Positions 52,515 through 61,624 of a stretch of DNA of 64,000 nt are shown here, piece after piece. The stretch comes from JAHZKS01 sp047404135 (GTDB lineage: Bacteria; Pseudomonadota; Alphaproteobacteria; Rickettsiales; JABSSG01). Below the pieces are notes generated by a model, which searched no databases, was not told the origin of the DNA, and saw nothing but the letters and a program-made list of their open reading frames with translations. Numbering within the stretch: position 1 is the stretch's first letter; each line of letters opens with the position of its first letter. The stretch is from assembly GCA_047404135.1 (NCBI GenBank), contig JBDOIT010000001.1, positions 22,929 to 86,928 of the forward strand. Direction: 5' to 3'. The translations under genes and the position numbers were made by a program.

Positions 52515-53912
52515 TTATTTTATCCTCATTCTACAAACTCCATTGCCATACTTCTTGCACTCCTTACGCTTTCTAGCCGAAATCTCCTTAGCAGCTTCGT
52601 AAATTATGTAATCATATTTTGTAAGCTTGTCTAACTCACGATCGATTTCTGGGGTAATAGGTTCTCTTTTTATGGCCCGCTTTTCCTTTTCTACATTTTG
52701 TCCCAAGGAATTTTCTTTTTTTATTATCCTTGGACGAGTAGTGTAATAAAAATCACAAAGTTCGTTAAAGTCTTCTTCATAACTTTCCATGAAACCAATA
52801 AAATCAAAGCTCTCAAGATAGCCAAGGGCTTCCTTTATATCTAAAGAAGAAAAATTATCCTCATACACAGACCCCCTATTGATTAAATATTTAATATATG
52901 CATTGTTAATTTTCATAGAATGAACCTGCACATTTTCTTTCATGGTGGGCTCTTTCTTCTTGCTAAGGTACTCTAATAAACTGGGCTCCTTCTCCTCCTT
53001 ATTAAAATGTGAATTTACCTTCATAAAATAATAACTGGATAGCACGCGGTCCTTTGGATCTCTAAAAAAAATAAATTTAGAGGTATCTTTTACCCTAAGC
53101 TTTTTATAATCAAACCTAGTCAAATGTGTTTGGACATAAGGTTTGAGCCAATCTTTCGTTGCTAGACGTAAATAATGATCAAATTGATCCAAGCCAATTA
53201 TTGACTCAGTATAATGTTTTGCCATTTGAATAGCTATCCCAGACCCCCCAGTTTTTGGTATGTGCATAAAATGAATTATCTCTTTATTCTCCACAATTCT
53301 CTTTCTTTGATTTGCTAGAAAGGATTCTTCTCCAGGCCTCATTACATAAATAGGGTATCTAACTAACAAACCGATGCTACCACTTTTAAAATAGATTCGA
53401 TCTCTGTCCATAACGCGGGCTTTATTAGGGTAAGAAATAAGAGCACATACAATAACAAATACTACACCTAGCCAAGAATTCTTTCTAATTTTAAAGTTAT
53501 AGCAAAAAACCAACAGAGCAGACAATCCCCACACAATCCAACTCGCCATGAGAACCCTGTTGAAAACAAAATTTTCATGCGGAAAAACAAAAACACCTTC
53601 TATTTTATAAGTTGCGAAAGTCAAAGCAAAGAAACCTAAAGAAATAATCCATTGGCATAAAATTGACCTGGAATACTTTTTTCCAAATGACAAACAAAAA
53701 CCACCTATAAGGAAATCACAAGCACACAACAAAAGTAAATGCTTAAGAAAACTAACAGTAACACTTTTGAAAGGTTCCGTGTAAGAAACAAAAAAATCAA
53801 AAAAGAAAAAATAAAGGACGGCAGACTTTAATACAGTAATCAGAATAGTGCTGCCAAATAGAATTGTACTTTTCTTAAAACTGACTTTTCCAAAAAAATC
53901 TTTGGTACTCAC
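52515..53912 (-). CDS. Membrane-embedded sulfotransferase-family protein
   Basis: A 465-residue protein with two parts. Residues 15-165 contain five hydrophobic segments; residues 205-465 form a sulfotransferase-type domain with the 5'-phosphosulfate loop HIPKTGGSG (217-225) and the 3'-phosphate motif FIFFRDPKDRVLSSYYF (read as FIFFRDPKDR and VLSSYYF, 280-296). This PAPS-binding pattern is that of carbohydrate/protein sulfotransferases. The start is GTG at 53912. It stands alone, divergent from gatC (67 bp). No PAPS synthesis gene is in view, so the donor may come from the host; the acceptor is unknown. Confidence 0.83.
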   Translation of the reverse strand: MSTKDFFGKVSFKKSTILFGSTILITVLKSAVLYFFFFDFFVSYTEPFKSVTVSFLKHLLLLCACDFLIGGFCLSFGKKYSRSILCQWIISLGFFALTFATYKIEGVFVFPHENFVFNRVLMASWIVWGLSALLVFCYNFKIRKNSWLGVVFVIVCALISYPNKARVMDRDRIYFKSGSIGLLVRYPIYVMRPGEESFLANQRKRIVENKEIIHFMHIPKTGGSGIAIQMAKHYTESIIGLDQFDHYLRLATKDWLKPYVQTHLTRFDYKKLRVKDTSKFIFFRDPKDRVLSSYYFMKVNSHFNKEEKEPSLLEYLSKKKEPTMKENVQVHSMKINNAYIKYLINRGSVYEDNFSSLDIKEALGYLESFDFIGFMESYEEDFNELCDFYYTTRPRIIKKENSLGQNVEKEKRAIKREPITPEIDRELDKLTKYDYIIYEAAKEISARKRKECKKYGNGVCRMRIK

Positions 53913-53979
53913 ATCAAAACCCTTGCTCTTTATACAAAACCCTTTTATTTTCCTTGGAATATTAAGGTGTTATAAGAAA

Positions 53980-54270
53980 ATGTCAATAAGCAGAGAAACT
54001 GTTCTGAAAACTGCGAAACTTGCGCGGCTGAATATCAAGGAAGACCAAGTTGCAAGGTATGCAGAAGAACTCTCAAAGATTATAGATGTTGTGGATTCAC
54101 TTCAAGAGGCAAACACAGATGGCATTGAGCCCTTAGTAAATGTAAACGAATCTGAAATTACTATGCGTAAAGATAATATTACAGACGGTTATTCCACAGA
54201 AAAAATACTAAAAAATGCTCCGAAGGAAAAATTTGAATATTTCATAGTGCCCAAGGTAATCGAGCAATGA
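53980..54270 (+). CDS. gatC: Glutamyl-tRNA(Gln) amidotransferase subunit C
   Basis: Stabilising subunit of the GatCAB enzyme, which amidates misacylated Glu-tRNA-Gln and Asp-tRNA-Asn. The 96-residue protein starts at ATG 53980 with VLKTAKLARLNI and has EELSKIIDVVDSL; the longer frame to 53848 overlaps the divergent sulfotransferase gene and is not used. It overlaps gatA by 4 bp (ATGA). Confidence 0.94.
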   Translation: MSISRETVLKTAKLARLNIKEDQVARYAEELSKIIDVVDSLQEANTDGIEPLVNVNESEITMRKDNITDGYSTEKILKNAPKEKFEYFIVPKVIEQ

Positions 54271-55745
54271 CAAAATTAACTTCTCTTTCAATCAAGCAGG
54301 CTCTAGAAGGACTTAAAAACAAACAATTCTCATGTATAGAGCTTGCTGAAGAACATATCGCAGCTATGGAAAAACATCATGGCATGAATCTCTTCATCAC
54401 TGAAACCTCAGATATGGCAAGAAACCAAGCTCATGAATCTGACAAAAAATATTCTGCTGGTAGAGAAGGAAACCTAGAAGGAATCCCTTTGGCAATAAAA
54501 GATATTTTCTGCACAACTGGTGTAAAAACAACAAACGCATCAAATATATTAAATGATTTCGTGCCACAATATGAATCCACAGTTACAGAAAAATTATTCT
54601 CTGAGGGCGCTGTAATGCTAGGAAAAGCTAATATGGATGAGTTCGCAATGGGTTCGGCAAATACATACAGCCATTTCGGCCCAGCAATAAACCCATGGAA
54701 AGAAACAGGTAGCAACGAAAGATTCGTCCCTGGAGGTTCCTCTGGTGCATCTGCAGCTGCCGTTGCTGCAAAAATTGCGATGGGGGCCACAGGAACAGAC
54801 ACAGGTGGGTCAGTCAGACAACCAGCTTCTTTCTGTGGTGTCGTTGGATTCAAACCCTCTTATGGAAGATGCTCTAGATATGGAATCATCTCATTTTCAA
54901 GTTCCCTTGACCAGGCAGGTGTCTTCGGAAGAGATGTTGAAGATACAGCATTATTAGCATTACAGACCATGGGGTATGACCCAAAAGATTCAACTTCAAG
55001 CGACACTCAATTACCGGACCTATCTTCCTCTATGAAAAAAGACTTAAAAGGCATGAAGATAGGAATACCCAAGGAATATTACTGCGATGGATTAGATAAA
55101 GAAACCGAAAAACTATGGGCCGACTCCATAGAAATACTCAAAAAAGAAGGTGCTAAGATAAAAGAAATAAGCCTACCCCATACTAAATATGGTATTGCAG
55201 CATATTATGTTATAGCCCCAGCTGAAGCTTCTTCTAATTATTCTAGATATGATGGTGTTCGTTACGGACTCAGAGAATTCAAGGAAGGGATGTCATTGGA
55301 TGAAATGTATTCTGCCACACGAACAAAAGGGTTTGGACAGGAAGTGCAAAAAAGAATAATGATAGGAACATATGTGCTATCTTCCGCATATTACGATGAC
55401 TATTTCCTTAAAGCTCAAAAAGTGCGCAGGTTGCTTGCAAACGACTTTGTAAATGCATTTAAGGATGTAGATGCGATTATAACTCCTACTGCTCCTACCC
55501 CAGCATTCTCACTAGATAATAAGGATCAATTGGACCCTATCGCACTATATTTAAATGACTTATTCACAATCCCCGCAAGTATGGCTGGGTTACCTGCGAT
55601 ATCTATTCCAGGAAGATTAAATTCAAAAGGAATGCCTCTTGGAATACAGATCATAGGCAATAGATTTGATGAAGAATCAGTATTCACAACAGCAAAAACT
55701 TTAGAAAGATGCTTTGAGTTCAAGGCTTCTCCTGAGGGGTTTTAG
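54267..55745 (+). CDS. gatA: Glutamyl-tRNA(Gln) amidotransferase subunit A
   Basis: Amidase subunit that releases ammonia from glutamine. The 492-residue protein has the amidase-signature core: catalytic Lys in LAIKDIF, and the Ser-cisSer pair in GSSGASAAAV and TGGSVRQPA. It overlaps gatC by 4 bp and ends 1 bp before the gatB ATG. Confidence 0.97.
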   Translation: MTKLTSLSIKQALEGLKNKQFSCIELAEEHIAAMEKHHGMNLFITETSDMARNQAHESDKKYSAGREGNLEGIPLAIKDIFCTTGVKTTNASNILNDFVPQYESTVTEKLFSEGAVMLGKANMDEFAMGSANTYSHFGPAINPWKETGSNERFVPGGSSGASAAAVAAKIAMGATGTDTGGSVRQPASFCGVVGFKPSYGRCSRYGIISFSSSLDQAGVFGRDVEDTALLALQTMGYDPKDSTSSDTQLPDLSSSMKKDLKGMKIGIPKEYYCDGLDKETEKLWADSIEILKKEGAKIKEISLPHTKYGIAAYYVIAPAEASSNYSRYDGVRYGLREFKEGMSLDEMYSATRTKGFGQEVQKRIMIGTYVLSSAYYDDYFLKAQKVRRLLANDFVNAFKDVDAIITPTAPTPAFSLDNKDQLDPIALYLNDLFTIPASMAGLPAISIPGRLNSKGMPLGIQIIGNRFDEESVFTTAKTLERCFEFKASPEGF

Positions 55746-55746
55746 T

Positions 55747-57183
55747 ATGAAAAAATCAGAATGGGAAGTAGTTATCGGTCTAGAAATTCATGCACAGGTA
55801 TCCTCTAACAGCAAATTATTCTCAGGTGCATCTGCAGAATATGGAGGATCCCAAAATAACCATGTATCTCTTGTTGATGCCGCAATGCCCGGTATGCTAC
55901 CTGTGTTGAATGCATTCTGTGTTGAACAAGCAGTAAAAACTGGGCTGGGAATCAACGGAAGCGTACAAAATTTTTCTGCTTTCGATAGAAAAAACTATTT
56001 TTATGCAGACCTTCCACAAGGATATCAGATATCCCAATTCTACCACCCTATCGTTGAAGGTGGGTATATAGACATAGAAACTGAAGATAAAAATCCGAAG
56101 AGAGTGAACATCACCAGAATACACCTAGAACAAGATGCTGGTAAGAGTATACACGACCAAAGCCCGACAGAAAGCTATATAGATCTAAACAGATGCGGTG
56201 TTGCATTAATGGAAATTGTCACAGACCCAGATATACGATCATCTTTCGAAGCATCGGAATTCTTAAAAAAAATCCGTAGCACCCTAAGATACCTTGAAAC
56301 GTGCGATGGTAACATGGATAAAGGATCCATGAGATGCGATGCCAATGTATCCATAAAAAAACCAGGAGACAAACTTGGAACAAGGTGTGAGATCAAAAAT
56401 CTAAACTCCATTAAAAATGTTACAAAAGCAATCGAGTACGAAATCGAGAGACAAATCAGCATTGTAGAAAGTGGTGGAACAATAGATCAAGAAACCAGGT
56501 TATTTAACACAGATACCGGAGAAACAAAAACAATGCGATCAAAAGAAGATGCCCAAGACTACAGATACTTCCCAGATCCAGATCTTCTTCCTATTAGGCT
56601 TTCTGATGAATATATAAATCAAGTAAGAGTTACACTGCCAGAGCTACCCAATCAAAAGAAAGAGAGATACATTAATGACCTTGGTCTTACCCCATATGAT
56701 GCTGGAGTAATATCAGAAGATAAAGAAATAGCTAGTTACTTCGAGGAAATACTAAAATCTGCAGGAGATGCAAAGCTTGCATCTAGTTGGCTAACCGTAG
56801 AATTATTCGGTAGGTTAAACAAAAACTCCATCTCTTTCAGCGAGTGCAAGGTATCTCCATATAAGATGTCAGAACTTCTATCCTTAATAGAAGACAACAC
56901 AATCTCTAGGAAAATAGCAAAAGAGGTATTTGATATCATGTTTGAAAAAGGAGCAAGCCCAGCTCAAATTGTAGAAGAAAAAGGCCTAAAGCAAATAGTT
57001 GATACAGATACAATCGAATCTGTAATAGACGAAGTACTAAAAGCAAACTCAGATAAAGTAGCAGAATATAAATCCGGGAAAGATAAATTATTCGGATTCT
57101 TCGTAGGGCAAGCAATGAAAAAATCTGGAGGCAAAATAAACCCTCAGAATCTAAACGAGTTACTAGCGCAGAAACTGCAATAA
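55747..57183 (+). CDS. gatB: Aspartyl/glutamyl-tRNA amidotransferase subunit B
   Basis: Kinase/transamidase subunit that activates the misacylated tRNA. ATG 55747 gives 478 residues, beginning VVIGLEIHAQV as in the family; the frame open further upstream overlaps gatA. It has DYRYFPDPDL, the metal-site region HLEQDAGKS, and the C-terminal YqeY-like tail domain with FGFFVGQAMK. It completes gatCAB. Confidence 0.97.
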   Translation: MKKSEWEVVIGLEIHAQVSSNSKLFSGASAEYGGSQNNHVSLVDAAMPGMLPVLNAFCVEQAVKTGLGINGSVQNFSAFDRKNYFYADLPQGYQISQFYHPIVEGGYIDIETEDKNPKRVNITRIHLEQDAGKSIHDQSPTESYIDLNRCGVALMEIVTDPDIRSSFEASEFLKKIRSTLRYLETCDGNMDKGSMRCDANVSIKKPGDKLGTRCEIKNLNSIKNVTKAIEYEIERQISIVESGGTIDQETRLFNTDTGETKTMRSKEDAQDYRYFPDPDLLPIRLSDEYINQVRVTLPELPNQKKERYINDLGLTPYDAGVISEDKEIASYFEEILKSAGDAKLASSWLTVELFGRLNKNSISFSECKVSPYKMSELLSLIEDNTISRKIAKEVFDIMFEKGASPAQIVEEKGLKQIVDTDTIESVIDEVLKANSDKVAEYKSGKDKLFGFFVGQAMKKSGGKINPQNLNELLAQKLQ

Positions 57184-57374
57184 CCTAACGGAATAACTAG
57201 ATTTTACGCTCCTTTGTGACATATCTGCAACAGCTTGCGACTAAACTTAAAATCACCCCTTAATTCTACTAATCCCTTGTCATATAAGGAATGTAGCGCA
57301 CTCGTGCGTCATATTTCAATTATGTATACCACCCCAAAATATATACTTATATGCGTTAACCCAAGTCTTTTTTC

Positions 57375-57403
57375 TTGACTGCCGTTAATAACTCAGTTAC
57401 AAC
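57375..57403 (+). promoter_or_regulatory. Candidate promoter of the barrel gene at 57463
   Basis: TTGACT (57375-57380) is followed after exactly 17 bp by TACAAC (57398-57403). The -35 box matches consensus at 5 of 6 bases and the -10 at 4 of 6. It lies about 60 bp before the start. Confidence 0.5.
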
Positions 57404-57421
57404 CCCCTTCACTCGCGCAAT

Positions 57422-57433
57422 TTAACGCGTTAA
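57422..57433. promoter_or_regulatory. 12-bp palindrome in the barrel-gene leader
   Basis: TTAACGCGTTAA is perfectly symmetric and lies just downstream of the proposed start of transcription, 30 bp before the ATG. It may be an operator or an RNA hairpin. Confidence 0.4.
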
Positions 57434-57462
57434 TTTTGTTTAATTTAATATAGGAAAAAACA

Positions 57463-58053
57463 ATGAAAAAAGTACTAGTATGTGCATCATTAATTGCTCT
57501 TTCTGCTTCAGCTTTTGCTTCAGACACTAGTTCTAGTGTTTACTTAAGAGGTGATGTAGCAGCTTCTAAAGCAAATACAGCTGAGAAAACTTCAACAGGA
57601 GAGTCACGCAATCTTGATTGGCACAAACCTGTTTACAGCGCTGGTGTTGGTTACAAATTTGATAATAATTTCAGAGCAGACGTTAACGCTCAGCTAAGAA
57701 ATTCTTCAAAGAAAAATGTTACCGCAGAATACAAAAGTAAAACTGTTTTCCTAAACGGTTACTACGATTTTGACTCTAGTTCAATCTTCACACCTTATGT
57801 AACAGTTGGTGCTGGTTATACTCAGAACACAATGGATAAACTTGCTACTGGAACAGAAAGTGTAAAAAGCAAAAACTTTGTTTACAATGCTGGTTTTGGT
57901 TCTAAAATTAACGTTGCTAAAGATGTTGACCTAGACTTAGGTTACAGATTTGTTGGTCTTGGAAAATTCAAATCCAAGAACGCTTCTGGAATCACAACTA
58001 CTACAAAGACACACGCACAGGAACTAAGTGCCGGTGTGATCTTTAGCTTCTAA
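57463..58053 (+). CDS. Outer-membrane beta-barrel protein
   Basis: A 196-residue surface protein with a signal peptide (1-19, ending AFA) and an eight-stranded barrel pattern: SVYLRGDVAAS, YSAGVGYKFDNNFRADV (read as GVGYKF and FRADVNA), TVFLNGYYDF, TPYVTVGAGYT, and a final SAGVIFSF with the terminal Phe that signals BAM assembly. AGGA is 8 bp before the ATG. Good promoter and terminator signals and even codon use suggest strong expression. Similar in plan to the barrel at 30943; the family is OMP_b-brl/porin-like. Confidence 0.86.
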   Translation: MKKVLVCASLIALSASAFASDTSSSVYLRGDVAASKANTAEKTSTGESRNLDWHKPVYSAGVGYKFDNNFRADVNAQLRNSSKKNVTAEYKSKTVFLNGYYDFDSSSIFTPYVTVGAGYTQNTMDKLATGTESVKSKNFVYNAGFGSKINVAKDVDLDLGYRFVGLGKFKSKNASGITTTTKTHAQELSAGVIFSF

Positions 58054-58078
58054 TCATTATTGATTTGAACTTATGAAG

Positions 58079-58108
58079 AAAAAGGCTGAGTTTTCTTGGC
58101 CTTTTTTT
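58079..58108 (+). terminator. Terminator of the barrel gene
   Basis: AAAAAGGC near 58079 pairs perfectly with GCCTTTTT (58099-58106) across a 12-nt loop and runs into T. It ends just before the stop of the convergent 96-residue gene. Confidence 0.85.
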
Positions 58109-58117
58109 CACTAAAAA

Positions 58118-58408
58118 TTACTGAGTCTTTTTACAGTCGTATGATGGCAGGTCCCCTTTTTGATCTCCTAGTATACCTCTAGTCTCCACTAAATCTATTA
58201 AAATTTCTAAATCATGAGCAGCAAGAGTACCTGAATAACCTCCTCCTGCAAAACAACTCCATACCTGCTGAAAAAAACCCACCACAAAATCACTAGTAGA
58301 AGCGCAGGGCTCATTTACAGGAGGGACAACAGAATCATCTACACCAGCATCACCATACTCACTAACAACATTACCACCATCATTATCTTTCTGCTCTTTC
58401 TTTTTCAT
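58118..58408 (-). CDS. Hypothetical 96-residue acidic protein
   Basis: A 96-residue protein rich in Asp, Gly and Val in its first half, with two Cys in the middle (PCAST and WSCFAGGG) and one near the end (YDCKKT). No signal peptide and no ribosome site is obvious. No family is recognised. It may be a real lineage-specific gene. Confidence 0.45.
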   Translation of the reverse strand: MKKKEQKDNDGGNVVSEYGDAGVDDSVVPPVNEPCASTSDFVVGFFQQVWSCFAGGGYSGTLAAHDLEILIDLVETRGILGDQKGDLPSYDCKKTQ

Positions 58409-58529
58409 AGAGTTTTTTTAGTAATTGAAAAGCTCACCCACTTTAAAGTCAACTATATTTTTACCTCTCGCTATTTCAGATTGGTATACTATACTAAACC
58501 ACACAAATTACTGTGTTGTTTTTATTCAA

Positions 58530-59051
58530 ATGAGGTACAATAACAAAAATTTAGCACTGTCTCTTGCGATGCTCTTGGTCGGGATGATTCTCCTATCGTA
58601 TGCATCCGTCCCTCTTTATAGTCTATTCTGCAAAGTAACAGGATATGGTGGAACCGTAAAAAAAACAAAGCGTGTTGCAACACACAAAGGAACAAAAAAA
58701 ATAAGAGTAAGATTTGATTCCAATGTTCATACAGATCTACCTTGGTCGTTCAAACCAGAACAAAAGTCTGTGGAATTAATTACCGGAGAAAACACATTGG
58801 TTTTCTATTCTGCTACAAATAATACTAATCAACCATCTATCGGCACAGCTGTATACAATGTGACCCCCCATAAAGCAGGAGTATATTTTAATAAAATCCA
58901 GTGTTTCTGCTTCGAAGAGCAGTTGCTAGAACCAAAACAACATGCTATGATGCCTGTATCTTTTTTCATAGACCCTGAGATAGAAAGAGACAAAGAGTTA
59001 CAGGGCCTTAAGGAAATTACTCTTTCATATACTTTTTATAAGATAGAATAA
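58530..59051 (+). CDS. ctaG: Cytochrome c oxidase assembly protein CtaG/Cox11
   Basis: Copper chaperone that delivers Cu(I) to CuB of cytochrome c oxidase subunit I from the periplasmic side. ATG 58530 gives 173 residues with one membrane anchor (about 9-29) and SLFCKVTGYGGT, the copper-site CFCFEEQ, and the conserved MPVSFFIDPEI. The TTG start further upstream would add 35 residues without family support. It is 86 bp upstream of lpxC on the same strand. Confidence 0.94.
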   Translation: MRYNNKNLALSLAMLLVGMILLSYASVPLYSLFCKVTGYGGTVKKTKRVATHKGTKKIRVRFDSNVHTDLPWSFKPEQKSVELITGENTLVFYSATNNTNQPSIGTAVYNVTPHKAGVYFNKIQCFCFEEQLLEPKQHAMMPVSFFIDPEIERDKELQGLKEITLSYTFYKIE

Positions 59052-59137
59052 AATTTTGTAATATTTTGTAATAAAACGTTATTTGATAAATAAGATAAAA
59101 AACCTTACTATTAATTACTATTAATGCTTTAGGTTGT

Positions 59138-59998
59138 ATGCAGCAAAAAACCGTAAAACATTCCGTAAGTTGTTTTGGTGTAGGAATCCATTCTGGAAAG
59201 CCTGCCTCTCTTACTATATACCCCGCACCTGAGAATTCAGGTATTATATTCGTAAGAACAGATATCAAAAATCAACCAAATAGAGTAAAAGCACAATATA
59301 ACTACGTCTCAAAAACAATTCTTGGTACAACAATCTCAAACGAATCAGGAGTTGAAATTTCAATTATTGAGCATTTAATGGCAGCGTTATGGGGATGCAA
59401 GATAGATAATGCGCTTATAGAGCTAGATGGACCAGAAATACCTATCATGGATGGTAGCTCTGAATCATTTGTGTTCATGGCAGAGTGTGCTGGTGTAAAA
59501 ATACAAAATGCAACGAGAGAGTATATAGAGATAACAAAGAAAATCAGAATAGAATATAACGACTCTTTTATAGAATTACTTCCTTCTGAATGTTTTTCTG
59601 CAGACACCACAATAGATTTCAAAGACAGCATCATCTCAAAGCAAACTTATTCTTTTTCTGAGAAAGACAGCTCTTTTAAATATTCTCTTTCAAGAGCCAG
59701 AACTTTTGGAAACCAAGAAGACGCTGAATTACTAAAGAAACAAGGCCTAGCACAAGGTGCATCTATCGAAAATGCGGTTGTTATAAAAGACAACAAAATT
59801 CTGAACAAAGACGGACTACGATACAAAGATGAATTTGTCCGACATAAACTGTTAGATTTAATAGGCGACTTGTATTTAGCGGGCGCTCCTATTAAGGGAC
59901 ACATTAAAAGCCACAAGCCTGGACACAAGATAAACAATAAAGCTCTCCATGCGTTATTTAGCGACCCTAGCTCCTACAAGCTCATTAAAGCCTCTTAG
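59138..59998 (+). CDS. lpxC: UDP-3-O-acyl-GlcNAc deacetylase
   Basis: Zinc deacetylase and first committed step of lipid A synthesis, in the cytosol. The 286-residue protein has the GVGIHSG start, Zn ligand His79 in IEHLMAAL, and the second set of ligands in the RHKLLDLIGDL helix, with the catalytic His in HKPGH near the C-terminus. Its presence shows that this organism makes lipid A, unlike Anaplasmataceae. Confidence 0.96.
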   Translation: MQQKTVKHSVSCFGVGIHSGKPASLTIYPAPENSGIIFVRTDIKNQPNRVKAQYNYVSKTILGTTISNESGVEISIIEHLMAALWGCKIDNALIELDGPEIPIMDGSSESFVFMAECAGVKIQNATREYIEITKKIRIEYNDSFIELLPSECFSADTTIDFKDSIISKQTYSFSEKDSSFKYSLSRARTFGNQEDAELLKKQGLAQGASIENAVVIKDNKILNKDGLRYKDEFVRHKLLDLIGDLYLAGAPIKGHIKSHKPGHKINNKALHALFSDPSSYKLIKAS

Positions 59999-60377
59999 AC
60001 TCCCCCCATATACAATCTCTAGATTTTTCTCTAATTATTAGCTATTGAACTCCAACTACAAGCTCATTAAAAACTATCTTATATACCCTACAAAACAACA
60101 ACGTCTTTAAGATTATTAAGATACATTAGTAAATGCCTGATCCTTTGTACTGCCTTGTGCACAAGCCGTCCCGATAGAGCTTTGTGCGCCCTTCTTGCAA
60201 CATTTGACCAGTAATTTTATTAATAAGACTTATGATACTAAGAAAAAAATGATCTCTTCAACAATACGACATGTTACAATTAACAATTGAGAACACAGCT
60301 CCAAACAAATACTCATTGGCAAACCAAAGCCTAAGAGTAGTTGTGCCTTTTTTAATGATTAGTGATGAGGCAAATCA
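59999..60377. other. Intergenic stretch after lpxC
   Basis: 379 bp without a gene. A 16-bp piece of the lpxC end (CTACAAGCTCATTAAA, 59975-59990) recurs at 60056-60071, so part of the region is a copy of the gene's tail. A perfect palindrome CTTGTGCACAAG lies at 60154-60165. No further structure was recognised. Confidence 0.45.
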
Positions 60378-60920
60378 ATGAAAATAGTAAAAACAACCAC
60401 ATCTTTATATAACCCAGAAACAGGATCAGAATGCAACCACATAACAACAGATGGATTTTTTTGCGTCCAAGAGAACAGGTATAGCTATGTAGCTCCAGCA
60501 ATGATATTCCTAGGATTTGCTCTCGTGGAGAAATACATTGTCAATGACGTTACAAAGCATGGAAAAACAATTGCACAATCTGTTACATTTGGATTTCTTG
60601 CAGTAGACTCCGTATCTAATTTTCTCTTTCCTAAAAAAGAAGAACTAAACCTCCCTCTTTCTGAAAGATATTCAGAAATTGTAAAGAATAGCACTCACTA
60701 CGCTACTATTAATGAATTAAATGATCTCAGAGCACAGTTTAAAGCATTTTCTAAAGAATGCGAGAGTAGCCATGGATTCAAACCAGCTCCTCCTCCCGCT
60801 TTCACTGCTCTATACGCCTCTAAAGATCACGTATTCATACCTCCTGATTTCGCTACTCTAGATGATGCACACTATAGCAACACCACTACTCCCCTTATAG
60901 GAGAAGAGATGTCCTCTTGA
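60378..60920 (+). CDS. Hypothetical small membrane protein
   Basis: A 180-residue protein with one or two hydrophobic segments (near 36-52, APAMIFLGFALVEKY, and 65-80, SVTFGFLAVDSVSNF) and a polar, Pro-containing C-terminus. GAGG lies 9 bp before the ATG. No family is recognised. It is convergent with the next gene across a terminator hairpin. Confidence 0.6.
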   Translation: MKIVKTTTSLYNPETGSECNHITTDGFFCVQENRYSYVAPAMIFLGFALVEKYIVNDVTKHGKTIAQSVTFGFLAVDSVSNFLFPKKEELNLPLSERYSEIVKNSTHYATINELNDLRAQFKAFSKECESSHGFKPAPPPAFTALYASKDHVFIPPDFATLDDAHYSNTTTPLIGEEMSS

Positions 60921-60959
60921 GTAAATCATGCATAATATATGGGTGTATAATACAAGCAA

Positions 60960-60982
60960 AGGGTCTCTTAAACAGAGACCTC
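60960..60982. terminator. Hairpin between convergent genes
   Basis: GGTCTC pairs with GAGACC across a 7-nt loop, with weak extension and a loose T-rich end on the plus strand. It lies between stop codons of convergent genes at 60920 and 60983. Confidence 0.6.
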
Positions 60983-61624
60983 TTATCTTTTCTTATATGA
61001 ATTCTTGATTTTCTCAAGGAGGTCTATTTTTTCTTCTTTACGAGAGTCCGTATACGCCTCTTGAATGTTTTGAGCAGCTTTCATCTCAAGCTTCTTTGTC
61101 TCTCTTTTAGTCAAATGGTCTCTACCAAGAATGGTAATTCCTACTCTTCTTGCCATCGCCCCTATATCACCTACAGAAGACTCCCCTTCTCCCCCTGCAA
61201 TCACAGAAACTAAATGCCCTTCTTCATATTCCAGAATATCGTATATATCTTCTATTACCTTATTGTTATTATCAACTCTATTAATCAATATAATTGCATC
61301 TAAGCCAGCTCTAGGAGTTAGCTCTATAAGTCCGTTTTTCATTTTTCTGTACTCAAGCTTACTGCCGGATACCCTATAAAGGTAAATCCCTTCTTTGTCA
61401 GGATGCTCTACAGGGTCAATCTCCTTAAAGTGGTCCATTTTTATATATTCATAGATCTCTTTGTTAATATCATCTCTTCTATCACAACCCATAGACGATA
61501 TAACGCGATTCACTTCTGTGATCTTGGCATCTTCATCATTAAACAATTCAGCGCGACAACCTTTCTGCTTAGCAACATATTCAAGTAAAAATTTTACTTT
61601 AACTGTAGAAAATACAATAATCAT
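60983..61624 (-). CDS. Hypothetical protein coupled to the giant coiled-coil gene
   Basis: A 213-residue soluble mixed alpha/beta protein. Its ATG overlaps the stop of the preceding coiled-coil gene by 4 bp (ATGA), so the two are translated from one message. It has a central IYLYRVSGSKLEYRKM strand pair, an AIILINRVDNN segment and VSVIAGGEGESSVGDIGAMAR, and a charged helical end. No known fold or catalytic motif was recognised. The tight coupling suggests it partners the coiled-coil protein. Confidence 0.65.
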   Translation of the reverse strand: MIIVFSTVKVKFLLEYVAKQKGCRAELFNDEDAKITEVNRVISSMGCDRRDDINKEIYEYIKMDHFKEIDPVEHPDKEGIYLYRVSGSKLEYRKMKNGLIELTPRAGLDAIILINRVDNNNKVIEDIYDILEYEEGHLVSVIAGGEGESSVGDIGAMARRVGITILGRDHLTKRETKKLEMKAAQNIQEAYTDSRKEEKIDLLEKIKNSYKKR

